In this document: piece after piece, positions 34,570 through 45,574 of the stretch
Layout: the number at the start of each line of letters is the position of its first letter
How positions within the stretch are numbered: position 1 is the first letter of the stretch
Source of the DNA: Endomychus coccineus
Lineage: Eukaryota > Arthropoda > Insecta > Coleoptera > Endomychidae
Direction: 5' to 3'
NCBI GenBank assembly: GCA_958510875.1
Contig: OY294070.1
Coordinates: 121,810,703-121,874,702, forward strand
DNA length: 64,000 bases
Position numbers and translations under genes: made by a program
Notes under the pieces: model-generated
Seen by the model: the letters and a program-made list of their open reading frames with translations, nothing else
Told to the model about the DNA's origin: nothing
Database searches by the model: none

Positions 34570-35165
34570 ACCATTTTGAAATTTGAAGATGCATTAGGTA
34601 CAGTCCATGATTCCAGTCCAGGACCAGACAATATCCCCTATTAATTTATTCTAAATCTCTCCAATGGCTTCAAGAAATACTTGATAGATACTCAAAACCT
34701 TATTTGGACTAACTACCTGATCCCAAGAGAATGGAAAGAAACACTTGTGATACCTTTAAAAAACCAAACAATCCTACCGAAATATCGTTCAATTACTCTA
34801 AGTTGTACTATATGATCTGGTTCCTAAACATTCCCAGTATTCTTATTATCGAAATCCTCACATCATTTCCCTATCCAACGAAAGAGTTACTCGAATCTGC
34901 CAAAAAGTTAATTTTCACTTACCTAAACCCATTCTGAAATTCCGAAATTGCACCTTGACAAATTTAACAGCCAAAAGTAGTCTTACAATCTTTTTACAGA
35001 TATACCATAGCAATCAGGAATGTTCATTTATATATACTGATTCCTTCAAATCAAATGATAAGGCGGATCAGCCGTTGTTATTGAGGAAGCGAGCATTACA
35101 TATTGAATCCCAAATTATTGTAGTAGCTTTACTGGTGAACTGGTTCTCATTCATGGAGCACCTAA
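34570..35165 (+). pseudogene. I-like LINE fragment: RT fingers fused to RNase H start
   Basis: SPGPDNIPY near 34,615 is the LINE PGPDxIxY motif, followed by NLIWTNYLIPREWKETLVIPLKKPNNPTE (about 34,690-34,790), the IPxxWKxAxVxPIxKPGKDP segment. The frame then changes and at about 34,940-35,080 reads YHSNQECSFIYTDSFKSNDKA, the start of RNase H with its first Asp. The RT palm, including YADD, is missing between the two, so the copy is internally deleted. It is probably related to the LINE at 8.35-9.45 kb (both have YTDxSK). Confidence 0.65.
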
Positions 35166-35169
35166 TCTC

Positions 35170-35560
35170 ATACTAAGAAGCGCCATTGAATCTGAGTTCG
35201 TCATCTTCTTATCAAGGGTCCCGATACAGGAATGTTTCAGTTCCTAGCTTTGTAAAACCAATCATATACTACATCATACAACTCCAACTTATCTAACAGG
35301 ATCTCATAAGAGACAATGAGTTTCGTTGAGACTATTTTTTGATGTATTATTGCACACGAAAGCAAATGAACAATTGAAATTACTAATTTTTCTAATTTTA
35401 CACTTACTGCTAAACGAAAATTACATTCAGATTTCGGTTCATGCCTATTGAGTATTGTCAAATGGCGTAGAGTGGAATTGTGAGATCTCATCTTGTTTCC
35501 GTTAAATTCAATTCATCGTATTCTTACATTACATCTTTTGACTAATTTTTTTAAGTATTA
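35170..35560. other. No gene recognised
   Basis: Minus-strand open frame at 35,237-35,491 lacks recognisable motifs. Confidence 0.4.
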
Positions 35561-35569
35561 AGTGGGTAT

Positions 35570-37382
35570 CAGTGGCGGCTCGTGGATTTTTGAGAGAGGA
35601 GGCTGAACATAAAACGTTTTTGTAAAAATATACTCTATTCACAGCCATTTAACCTTTGCACAGCGACCGTACCAGCTACTTCAGTGACAAAATTAATTGT
35701 TAATCAGCAAGAACCAACGTGAAAGTATAGAGTTTCTCTTGGCAAAAAATTTTTTTGTTCGTTTTTTGTCTTTTATTTTTTTTTGGATTTTTAATATTTT
35801 TTCCTTTTTTTGTAATTTTTCATATTCTGTTTTTTTTTATTAATTTCATTATTTTTTTTTATATATTAACGAAATTCTACGGTCTTTAGTTTGCGAAAAA
35901 TGATCAACAATATTATCGAAAAATGTGTCATTTTGTTTTAAGTGTTTTACTAAATCATTTTCAATAGATATTAAACTAACATTGTATAAACGATTTTGGC
36001 CCATTGTATTTGGCATGTAAGTTTTAATTCGTTTAAGAGTAGAAAATGATCTCTCCACCGGTGCCGAGGTGACAGAAATGGTGACTGTCAAACAAAGTAG
36101 TTTATAAAACTGAGGTAAAACTTGTTGCAAATCATTGTCTATCATATATTTTATCATATCGGCGTGACTGTCATACTGGCCTAAAATATCTTTATCCGAG
36201 TATATAACGCATAATTCATTGTGCCGTGCTATTTGATCAAAAAAGATTCGAAAAATCTTCTATTCGTCAAGTCAAAAAACTTCAATTCATGTAAATCGGA
36301 AAATCGTCCTCAATTTGACCTTTAAAAGTATCTAAAATTTCATAAAAAAGTTGTTTATACTTAATGTAGTTTCTTGTCTACCAAATTATATGTTTTCCTC
36401 CTTTTCGCGGGAGGAGCCACATCAGTTGAAAAATTTTCAAATAAAATATTAAAATGAAATTCTGTATTACGGAAACTTGAAATTTTTCCAATGAGATGTT
36501 TCAAACGATCTCTTGAATTTATGTTGTAAAATTTGGAAAATGTTTGTTCAAATATTAATTTAAAATTATCAAGAAAGAACAAAAATTCTTCATTTTCTAA
36601 ATAAGATTTTAAACCAACAGCAGCATTTAATGAAACCTGACCTGTTGAAAAGTCATCACTGTTTAATACGAAATCAAATGTTTCAATTAATTTGTCTTTA
36701 TTTTTATGGATTGCAAATACTGCACGTGATGTAAAATTTCATCGAGTTGGAGCATTACAGGGAAATCAATGATTTTTTCAAACCTTCGTCTTGTCAATAC
36801 TACTATTAGTATTAACAATGATCGATTTTGATAGTTACCTGACATTACTAGTCCTTTCAAATCCGGTAAAGGCCGTTTATTTGGAAGAAACACTTTTATC
36901 ATATGTTAATTCACTAAATGGATTTTCTAAAAGGCAGCAACTAACTCACTAACACTCATTTTAAATTTACAACAGACAACAATCTAACCTTACTTGGCGT
37001 GACAACACATAAACAAACAAGCACTGACCGACCTACTCAGCAGTCGGCAGAACGCACGTTCCGTATGTCATAGATTCTAGCAATCTAGCCGCAGGCTGGC
37101 CTCCAGAGGGTGTTGCCGTTTTCGCTGATTTACCCAGTTGGCGTTCGTACTGGTCGGAAAAACGGCAACTGCGTTGAACAACACATGCTCAGCGTTTGAG
37201 ATATATAGAGAGTCTAGCCTCAGGGCACTGTTGCCAGATTAAAAATAACTACTGAGAACGGGGAATTAATTGTAAAATTCTAAAAATTATCAGAGAAACA
37301 GGAAATAAAATGGAGAATGATCATTAAGATAAATTGGTGAGGAAGCTGAGCCTCCTTAGCCTCCTTCGAGGAGCCGCCACTG
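35570..37382 (-). mobile_element. hAT element with perfect 8-bp target duplication
   Basis: Ends CAGTGGCGGCTC (left) and GAGCCGCCACTG (right) are 12-bp perfect inverted repeats, and both sides are flanked by GTGGGTAT (35,562-35,569 and 37,383-37,390). Near the termini GGAGGCT occurs in both arms, as subterminal repeats. Length 1.8 kb is about half that of an autonomous relative. The minus strand holds transposase remains. The perfect target duplication indicates the insertion is fairly recent or undisturbed, although the gene is decayed. Confidence 0.95.
35849..36157 (-). pseudogene. hAT transposase C-terminal dimerisation domain
   Basis: The 102-codon frame reads FYKLLCLTVTISVTSAPVERSFSTLKRIKTYMPNTMGQNRLYNVSLISIENDL. 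PVTSAxxERSFSxLKxIKxYLRxTMxxxRLxxLxLxxIE is the signature of the hAT C-terminal dimerisation domain in ZMYM1/TTF-zinc-finger-type transposases. It is the 3' end of a larger gene. Further minus frames at 36,361-36,582 and 36,687-36,902 probably belong to the same gene but carry no diagnostic residues, and the catalytic Asp-containing N-terminal half is absent. Confidence 0.9.
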
Positions 37383-37390
37383 GTGGGTAT

Positions 37391-38052
37391 TCTTATTAGG
37401 TGTATAGTAGTTCCAGAATCCGAGTCAGGTTCGAAGGGAAGTGATTATTTCATGAATTAAGTAATGCGTTGAGAGCAGCTGCAGGCAATTTCATAAAGGA
37501 ATAGGGCAATATGTGTATATAGCTGCAAAGTTCCACTAACCTGATGCATGTTAATGAGAATTGGCTATTAAAGTTCGTAACTTTCCTCACATGTACACAA
37601 ATATATGATTACAAAGTTCGATGCTATTTCATTTAGAAATTGACATAGTCTTCAATTCTCTTTTGGATTGAATTCATGTTTACTGAGTACACAAAAGAAA
37701 TGACGAACACTGTCATGCATAATGATAATATTGTAGGATGTAATATGTGTTTCGAATATGAGTATTTTGGTTAATGAATACGAGGACACAGATAGTACGT
37801 AAACGCAAAATCTGTAATATGAAGTGTGTTTTGAGAATGTCCCTTGTAATGAAGCCATTCATTACAATGAGGTTCAAACACATCCATAGGCAATGAGTAT
37901 GATCTATTGGATATTCTTAGTAAATATGCGTTTCAGTAGTGACATCTATCGAATAATACCAAACTTAAGTCAGTCGGCCAATCTTCTTTTAGAACAGGTA
38001 TTTTTACAGTGACTACAAGATAGTGACTACAACAATAGTTTTTGATTGATTG
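37391..38052. other. No gene recognised
   Basis: No ORF or repeat boundary of note. Confidence 0.5.
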
Positions 38053-38295
38053 TTAACACAGATCTCCTCTAATTGCATCAACCTGTCTCTGTTTCGCTCC
38101 ACCGGCTTCATTGTATAGTACACACATCAAAAAAATGTAGGGGTCAGCGATATTTTTAGGTAATGGGAAATTCAACACAATTTTTGTTACCCACGTAGAA
38201 CATAATCTTTTACCACGTAATTTATTTATAATTTCATACAAAGTTTGCAAATCAATTGAAAGCTTTAATCTAACTGAAAAGAGTGAAAAATTCAT
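38053..38295 (-). pseudogene. Unidentified open frame ending in a repeated peptide
   Basis: An 80-codon frame whose last part, LYNEAGGAKQRQVDAIRG, is related to the peptide encoded by the first 60 bp of the window. Located just downstream of the Tc1 pseudogene's 3' end. No family recognised. Confidence 0.3.
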
Positions 38296-38339
38296 TCAAT
38301 GCACTTAGGATTCTGAGCAAAAAAATTGTCACTGGTCAA

Positions 38340-39335
38340 TGTCTAATACAGAGTGTGTCCACCGCGATTGTTCAAAACTGCCCTACATCGATTTGGTAAG
38401 CTGAGAATAAGGTTATCGATGCTTTTCTGATCAATCGCATTCCATTCTTCAACCAGAGTATGGAACAATTGATTTCGTGTCTGGAAGAGAATGTTGCGTC
38501 TTCTGCCAAGCAAATCCCACACATGCTCAATCGGATCCAGGTTTGGCGATTGAGCAGCCAATCCAAAACACTTACACCACTCCTTTCCAAGTAATCTCTT
38601 ACGATCGCGGCGGTATGAGGGCGCGCATTGTCATGCATGAAGATGAAGTTTTCACCTGCTGCAGCTGCATACGGAATGACAAATGGTTCTAATATCAGGT
38701 CCCTATATCTGAGAGCATTAACAAACCTCTACAGCAATACGAGGTCGCTTCTTCCGCCAATGCTGATACCACCCCAGACCATCACCGTTCCGCCTTGGTA
38801 GCTGTGAACTCCCTGTACAGTCCTAAGTCTCCAAACATTTCCAGGTTGTCTTCATACACGAGTACGTCTAGTGTCTGGACGTAAACCGAATCTCGATTCA
38901 TCACTAAACAACACAGGAGTCTATTCTTGCACGCCCCATTCGATGTGATTTCTAGCCCAGACTATTCGGGCCTCGCGATTTCCTCTGGATAATGGTTGAG
39001 CTCTTCATGGACGCCTGGCACGTAAATTGGACTCGTGTTGTCTATTTCTCACAGTTTGCTCACTTATCTGTATATGGTGAGCGTTCCTGAGTTCCAAACT
39101 TAGTTGACCTGCCGTGTGGGTTGGATTTCTCAGAGCTTGAATTCTCAGAAATCTGTCCTGGGCCGCCGTTGTTATTCTGGTACGGCCAGTATGTTGTTCT
39201 CTTACATCACCAGTTTGATTATAACGAATCCATGAATGACTTATAGTGGACTGGTTAGTCCCTAATTCATTGGCAACAACCCTCTGCGACATTCCGGCTT
39301 GAAGCATTCCAATGGCCCTTGAGTGCACGTCTCTC
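38340..39335 (-). pseudogene. Tc1-type DD34E transposase pseudogene
   Basis: Starting at 39,328 the minus strand reads an N-terminal helix-turn-helix: RAIGMLQAGMSQRVVANELG and NQSTISHSWIRYNQTGDV, then GRTRITTAAQDRFLRIQALRNP and LELRNAHHIQISEQTVRNR of the second DNA-binding helix set. The catalytic end is in two frames: MHDNARPHTAAIVRDYLERSGV (second Asp, about 38,575-38,638) and, after a frame change near 38,555, AAQSPNLDPIEHVWDLLGRR with the Glu, then QLFHTLVEEWNAIDQKSIDNLILSLPNRCRAVLNNRGGHTLY to 38,343. Counting gives 34 residues between Asp and Glu, so DD34E. The middle (first Asp region, about 38,700-39,000) is open only in pieces. Terminal repeats were not matched. Confidence 0.9.
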
Positions 39336-39702
39336 AGAAAGATTACGTTCCATAATTTAGACGAACAACACTACTCAAAATTTTCAATAATTACCATTCG
39401 CTGGTCGGATAACATCTGATTTGATCTGATGAATGAAACAAGGGACGACATGAAGAAAATGAATAGTCGTTGGAAAAAAGAGGAACACATGCCATGATGT
39501 TCAAAATGATAAAAAAGTATTGTGTAACTAACAAACAAAGATCTCCAACCCGATAATGCCACGTGGATCTCCGAGAATTAACAAACAATCCCAAAATATG
39601 CTTGACCCTTAGATTCTTTTGATGTGTGTATAAGGCATTGGTTAAGCAATTCGAGAATCCTCCCTAATTGCAGAAAAAGGACGCATCATAAATATCAACA
39701 AA
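39336..39702. other. No gene recognised
   Basis: Likely includes the outer end of the Tc1 element; overlapping minus frames at 39,371-39,594 shadow each other. Confidence 0.4.
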
Positions 39703-40351
39703 ATGCGAAAAACCTCAAGAAACAAAAATTTTGAAAATTCCACCACTCTTGCTAAAGACTGCTTCAATTATAACCATCAATTCGATTACAAAGATGTTGA
39801 TGTTTTAACTGAGGAAACCAATTATTATGAAAGGTCTATGCTGGAGATGATTCACATGAAACGTGACTCCAAGTCTGTAAATCATAGAACAGATATCCAG
39901 TCATTAAGTCATATTCATACTAATTTAATTAATTAAAACCCTTTCAAATTCCTACATGCGTCTTAAGGATGCTAAAAGTACATTTTAGGTTGCTCAAAAG
40001 CAATAGTTCTAACAAGGTCTGACAACATTTTTCTATTACCTCATGAATCTTCAACATCTGGTTCGAAAGTGGATCCTTGAACGTCGTATCTTCAGTTTAG
40101 CTCTTCAGTCGTATTACAGATTGTTGATTCGATATGTTTATACAGCTTATAAGAATATTGCTTAGCAGCGGATTCTTAATTTATATAATTAAAACATTGA
40201 TGTGCTATAATTTCAATTGTTCATGTTCCTGTTCATCGAAATTAGTGCGACAAGGACGTTTTGTGGTGATACAATTAGTTTTAAGAATTCACGTTTATAC
40301 AGTTATACGTCTTCTGATGTTGATCGTGAGACCGAAACGTACGTTAGGACG
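39703..40351 (+). mobile_element. Penelope-like retroelement C, 3' fragment
   Basis: The frame 39,703-39,936 reads NHQFDYKDVDVLTEETNYYERSMLEMIHMK...SVNHRTDIQSLSHIHTNLIN. FDxxxVxxLDxExNYxxRLxxEMIHIKxxxxxxNxQTDxxxLxxIY is the C-terminal extension following the GIY-YIG domain in many Penelope-like elements. The nuclease itself is not recognisable upstream. About 370 bp of 3' sequence follow, ending in a hammerhead-like motif, so a natural 3' terminus seems retained. Confidence 0.75.
40308..40351 (+). ncRNA. Hammerhead-like ribozyme motif C
   Basis: Stem I CGTCTT (40,308-40,313) pairs with AGGACG (40,346-40,351) including one G-U. Core CUGAUGU at 40,314-40,320 differs from CUGAUGA at the last base. 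An extra U follows, then stem II GATC/GACC with one mismatch and loop GTGA; GAAA at 40,334-40,337; 2-bp stem III (AC/GT) with loop GTAC; cleavage triplet GUU (40,343-40,345). Same architecture as motifs A and B. The changed A9 would be expected to harm catalysis. Confidence 0.6.
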
Positions 40352-40467
40352 AAAATAATGAGCATGTGTTAATGTGACCTATCTCCCGAGTCTTTCAATT
40401 GTTGTTTATCAAATATTTTATTGTTGAGTACGAGTTTCTCTGATTGAAGCTAGCGTTCATCCCTCCA

Positions 40468-40698
40468 CTTACCTCCCAGTATTTAAATCCATAAGTGTGT
40501 AGCGAAATAAAAGGGTACGTCAAAGATATTTTTCACGTTCGTTCTGGTTATTCAATGATTGAATCAAACTCCAACGAGCCATGGTTCTCTAAATTGAATT
40601 ACCACACTGTAGATAAATAAATATTGGTGAATAGGAATAATGTAAATTCCTTAAGTAGAATTTTATAGAGTTTAATAGACAGAGAGAGAACCATGTTA
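40468..40698 (+). repeat. 0.23-kb dispersed repeat, copy 2
   Basis: Same-orientation match to 19,586-19,815; both end in TTTTATAGAGTTT(A/C)ATAGACAGAGAG. Confidence 0.65.
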
Positions 40699-40699
40699 C

Positions 40700-41400
40700 A
40701 TTTGCAGAAAATGAAATATCATTATTATTATTACCTACTTTTTAAATGAATCACTTCAAAGTCCCTCCATCACCAACTTATGAACTTTGAAGTGAATCAA
40801 CTTCCTTTATCGGTACCTTGCATCTTTAGATTCCGAATAGAAATTCACCGAATGTAACAGCAATTAATAACAAAGCTATCGGAAAGTTGAGATGTTACAA
40901 ACGTTCAGACCATTTCAATATCGTTTCTGTCGGTGTACCTGCGTAATGTAATTCGATAGAAGACGTCTCGAGTGAAGCACGCTTCAGATTATCATACAAA
41001 GAGAAAGCGGTGTGCCGTGAAGTAAACCTTGAAGACTTATTAACAGAGGTAGCAGCTGACTACCGTCGTCTCTCTTATTACACCTGAGATCTATTAGAAA
41101 CGTCTCTGTATGTATTCCACGTGCGAAATCCCTCTTGCATTGAACAAGCGAACTCTCATTCATACATATCAGATCGAAATTCCATGTTCCATAAGCAAAC
41201 CATAATGCGTCTTGCATTACATATTGCCGTTATTCTCGACGTGTTTATGTGGCGAAGGCAGACCGCTGACGAAACTCTATCATCTTTCTATCTCTGACAA
41301 TGGCATAGTAAGTAGAACATGAATAAAACATAAATTTAAACCTTCGACAACTACAAGCTCTATGTCAGTGAATTTGGCCTAGTTAACAAAACTGAGTTTT
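40700..41400. other. No gene recognised
   Basis: No supported feature; minus frame 40,984-41,217 lacks motifs. Confidence 0.45.
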
Positions 41401-41469
41401 GACATTAAAAATGATTTCAGTTTCCTGTGGGGATATAACGTTCTTCTCTCAGCTGCAAGCGCTAGCGTT

Positions 41470-42030
41470 CAGAAGTAACAGGGGGACACAGGACAACTAC
41501 TGCGGTGGCTGTAGGCGTCCTTTCTCTTGATGGTTAGGGTCAATGCTGCAATGCCTGGACAACGACTGAAAGCCTTAATACTGGATAGAGCAATTAAAGC
41601 AATTCCGGGGTGAAAATCAATAGTCAGTTCGAGGAGACGAATTGGTATCATATGGCCAGTGTAGAAACTTTTTTCGAGTTCAGCAAAAGAACGATTGGCC
41701 AGTGGACATACGGCTCCAGAGAGGAGGAGAGGCGGGAGTAGACTTGTATGGGCGTACGGATGACATCAATCTTAGGTTGCTCCAGTGCAAATATGCCACC
41801 GTTTTCCAGACAGAAATGGAAGCCTATTGGAGAGCGCAAAGGCTGCATAGTAGCTGAGAAAAAGGAGACAATAGATAACTATCCTCTCGAAAAGCAGGAC
41901 AGCTTTGGTGGATCTAATAGCCCCAAAAATTACATCCAGGTTGGCGACGGAATGTCGTTCAGCCTTAGTAGAATTAGTAGAGGACCACCTGTCCCCGTTT
42001 TGGGTCCTTGTAGCAGATAGCAGATCGACT
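41470..42030 (+). pseudogene. LINE ORF2 fragment: RT thumb and RNase H
   Basis: At about 41,475 the plus strand reads VTGGHRTTTAVAVGVLSLD, comparable with the ITGAMRTTPTAALxVLLxLPPL segment that closes the reverse transcriptase of jockey/R1-type LINEs. At about 41,720-41,820 GGEAGVDLYGRTDDINLRLLQ and KYATVFQTEMEAY match the RNase H start (GxGAGVY...YATVFQAEIxAI) with its catalytic Glu. The intervening FTDGSK block with the first Asp is not legible, and later RNase H motifs are missing. Multiple frame changes. Confidence 0.6.
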
Positions 42031-42215
42031 GGCTAGTGGAAATTGTGCCCCCAGTTGAGCTAGCCATAGTTCAATGTCCTTCCCTCAGCACGATTATGGG
42101 TTCGTGTCCCTCCTCTGTTTTTCCGCTCGATAGATCCTCAATGATGTTGAGTGGAACTTGTTTCATTTGCACTCAGGAATTCAATTCAAAATCACCTTCC
42201 ATAAGTATGCCTAGT

Positions 42216-42580
42216 TTTTTTATTATTATTATTGAGGGATGAACCCTTGAGGTTCGTTAATGTCTAAGCCGAGGCCATAAACACCCCGTGTCATTAAGTG
42301 GAGTGGTTTCCACTCAGGAGCTATGGAAGGGCTGTTCTCACTCGAGAGTGATCACCATGACTCTTAGGTGAGCGATCTCTGAAGAGGTTAACACCGTCCT
42401 CGTGATATATTTCAGTTAACGTTGGCCTTATCGCTGATCCCAGCCCATCTGGAAAATTTTGTCAAATTCTAACTTTTCCCAAGAACAGGTGCGATGACAG
42501 CATTCGGGACCTGCTGATTTACTTCCCATCCGAAGGAAGGTGCGACCAACTATACCGCTACTGCGCAACAAACTCCGAAA
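42216..42580 (-). mobile_element. Probable tRNA-related SINE
   Basis: On the minus strand the unit starts near GCGCAGTAGCGGTATAGTTGG, which holds an A-box-like AGCGGTATAGTTGG; about 45 nt later AGGTCCCGAATGC resembles a B box; the unit ends in AATAATAATAATAAAAAAA at 42,216-42,238. A Pol III-type head with a simple-repeat tail and a length of about 360 bp suit a SINE. The B box is imperfect and no target duplication was matched, so this remains a probable call. A LINE 3' end is the alternative. Confidence 0.5.
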
Positions 42581-42599
42581 CTCAAATGAGCCTTCTAAA

Positions 42600-42880
42600 C
42601 ATGTGCATCACTTCAGTTCACCTAAGGACCATGCTTCGTCAGGATGTATATGGTTTTATAATGCTAATGAAAATTTTCGCATACCCATTGGCATGCATAT
42701 GAACTTCTAGCTATAATCTATATGATTATAAATAATTTTATATATTGAATGTAAGTAAATCTTTTAAAAAATCACAAATTAACATTTTACGATATTATTA
42801 ATTGAAAAATACTATTTTGATGAAATTTTTGAAACTGTTTCATCAAAATTTTGATACATACATGACAGCCATGCTTTATA
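42600..42880. other. AT-rich sequence with a small palindrome
   Basis: ATTTTGATGAAA and TTTCATCAAAAT (about 42,811-42,850) form a 12-bp hairpin arm pair. No gene seen. Confidence 0.5.
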
Positions 42881-44410
42881 CACAGAATGTTTATTAAGTA
42901 CTTGTACACACTCTGAAAAATAAATCTTCGAGTAATTTTGAGAGAAAAAGTTCATATGAACATGGGTCCGCAACGGCTTGGTTCTTGAGATACAGGGCGT
43001 TCAAAAAAAAATTTGTATTTAATTTTTTGATTATATTTTCGTTCAATAACTTGGAAATTTGAAGGAATTCGGGATACTGGGAATATTGATGATGGGAAAC
43101 TCAAATATTTACTTAGTTTTTTGTTTAATGTTAGAGGGCGCCACATACAGTGTTGTACCTGGATTGAAATAATCATAACTTTTTTGTGTTACACTGTATC
43201 TCACTTCTGACTAGACAGACTTTTTCTTCATTCAATTTTCACATACAAGGGTACTCTTAGTATTTGTCGCTGGAAGCATCCGTTTTGGATAAAAACGAGC
43301 TTAAAGTTAAACCTGAGTGATAAACGTGGCTTTTATTAATTGTATTGTAATGTGACTAACTTAGATCATTCAAAAGACTAAGACTAAGCTACTTCTACAG
43401 ATAAGTTGATAATATTTACTGCAACGCATGCACCAATTTGCCTTAACATCGATTGACGAACTCTTTCGAATATACCATATGTCTAATTAATGAAGGCACA
43501 CGATTCAAATATCCTGTTTCTCAGATCTCCTTTATTTTGGACTGCACTTTATTTTGGTTGCGTGCCGATTTCTGGATGAGAATTACCCCAACAGTTGGAT
43601 AAGAAGAGCGGGACAGCAAGCCTGATCTCCCAGATCACCTGATTTGAATCCTTTGGATTACTGAACGTCACCACTTCACAAAATTCTAGTCCGAAATGAA
43701 CAAGATCTGAGAAACAGGATATTTGAATTGTATGCCATCATTAATAAGACATAAGGTATATTCGAAATTCTTCGTCAATCGATGTTAAGGCGAATTGATG
43801 CATGCGTTGCAGTAGGCGGTGGTCATTTTCAGCAATTATTGTAAATACTATTATCTTATTCGTAGAAGTAGTTTAGTCTTAGTCTTGTAGATGAACTAAG
43901 TTAGTCACAAGACAATACATCACTGAAAGACATCTTTTATCATTTATTTTTTTTAATTGAACTTATGAAATTTCAAAGTAGGTTTATCGTCAAATCCGTT
44001 TTTTTCCAAAACGGCTGCTTTCAGCGACAAATATTCAGAGTATCCTCTGTTTGTAAAATTGAATGGAAAATACCTCTGTCTAGTCAAAAATGACATACAG
44101 TGTGACACAAAAAAGTTATGGTTATTTCAATTCAGGTACAACACTGTATGTGGCGCCCTCCAACGTTAAACAAAAAACTAAGTAAATATTTGAGTTTCTC
44201 ATTATCAATACTTCCCGTATCTAGAATTCCTTCGAATTGCCATGTTATTCAACGAGAATGTAATCAAAATTTAAATAAAAACCTTTTTTTTTGACGCCCT
44301 GTATCTCAAGAACCAAGCTGTTGCGGACCCATGTTCATATGAACTTTTTCTCTTAAAATTTGTCAAAGATTTATTTTTCAAAGTTTGTACAAGTACTCAA
44401 TGAACACCCT
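42881..44410 (+). mobile_element. Foldback derivative of a mariner/Tc1-type transposon
   Basis: Two arms of roughly 650-730 bp (about 42,881-43,535 and 43,685-44,410) are inverted copies of one another, sharing for instance GGGTCCGCAACGGCTTGGTTCTTGAGATACAGGGCGT (right arm with one change, read from the other strand) and TGTACCTGGATTGAAATAA-like blocks. Outer ends are AGAATGTTTATTAAGTACTTGTAC and, on the right, the complement of AGGGTGTTCATTGAGTACTTGTAC; both sides abut TATA, consistent with a TA target duplication. A non-repeated core of about 150 bp contains part of a transposase. The left arm carries an inverted copy of the transposase C-terminus, so the palindrome arose by inverted duplication of the element's 3' half. 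Confidence 0.85.
43570..43850 (+). pseudogene. DDE transposase C-terminal fragment inside foldback element
   Basis: Plus-strand frames read LDENYPNSWIRRAGQQA, a stop, SPRSPDLNPLDY (third catalytic Asp), a short gap, then QDLRNRIFELYAIINKT, GIFEILRQSMLRRIDACVAVGGGHFQQLL and a stop at about 43,850. This is the C-terminus of a mariner/Tc1-superfamily transposase with the terminal GGHFxxLL motif. The inverted copy of the last part is present in the left arm at about 43,400-43,530. Confidence 0.8.
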
Positions 44411-45204
44411 TTATACCTGAGGATGAGGTGTAATAATTGACCTCGAAACCTGGTAGTAAGAATGTTCACAAAAAGGGATTGTGAGAATTAAACATTACAA
44501 TATTATTGTATCTATAATTTATATAACAATCGATAGACGATTTAAGAATACTTTGGGAAGCAATTTTCTTCAGATACGCCCACTTCTTTGAACACAAAGA
44601 CACTACATGCACCGCTTGTTACTCCACGATTTCTTCCATTTATGTTGCGTATAAGGACAGATTTCAAGAATCGTTCAAACAAAATCGCTGAATGCATTTC
44701 ATTCCAATGAAACTCTATTCTAACACAATTCCAATGAAATTTTATTCTAACACAACAAAACGTTATTTAGTCGTTCACAGGTGAGTAATTTGGAAGTTCA
44801 GTATATGAAATGGGAATCGCGGGATTTCTTGAGAATCTCCAATTTCTAAGAAAGATAGGAGAATCAAATATGTTGATGTAATACTCGAAATACACAAAAC
44901 GCCTGTATTCACACACGCGTAATACGAATTGAATATTTTTCAGCTAGAGGAAGAATAGAAAGCTGTGATTCTGAATATAATTTCACAATTTTTGTAGTCC
45001 ATGAAGTTGCGTCAGGATGAACTTTTGTGATTGAAAAGTTTTAGTATCTCTGGTTGTTCGGAACGGGCAATACAGCTGGAGTTACTTCCATTATGTTGGT
45101 TTGTTTCCAAACTGAAGTTACAAACTATCTGATTATATCAAATGTCTATTCTACTATTTACGGTAGATTACACATACCTGTATAACAAATAACTATAGTT
45201 CATA
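44411..45204. other. No gene recognised
   Basis: No ORF or element boundary assigned. Confidence 0.5.
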
Positions 45205-45420
45205 GCTTTATTGTGTTCATCAGTAGATAGTTTGCCATGTATATTGCCATCGGTTTTGATAGACTATGATCATAGACACCCACAGAATTGTCCGGAGGGT
45301 GGGACGAAATAGAATAACTCGAGCAGTATAAATATACTGGGTTCCCCATAATAGACTACCCATTTTATATTATTAATGAATTCCATACGAGATAACTAAA
45401 TAGGTTGTTTTCTGTGGGAT
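45205..45420 (+). repeat. Short dispersed repeat, related to 46,965-47,110
   Basis: GATCATA(G/T)ACACCCAC(A/T)GAATT, GGGTGGGACAAAATA (one change), TAGCTCGA/AACTCGAG and TTTATATTATT(A/C)ATGAA recur in the same order at about 46,980-47,090. Non-coding. Confidence 0.55.
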
Positions 45421-45574
45421 TATCTTCTGCAGTTTTTGGGATTTAAGTAAATTATCAATCAAATAAAATTTTAAATTAATAATTTCGTGGAACGCCATCT
45501 TTCTACGAGAAGTTTGTTAGTTTTCATCAATAATTATTAAATTTTTTTGCTTTGAGACATTATTTCAACATCCG

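Noticed and set aside
39371..39594. Overlapping minus-strand open frames after the Tc1 pseudogene
   Set aside because: They overlap in two frames without family motifs and lie in the presumed leader of the transposon.
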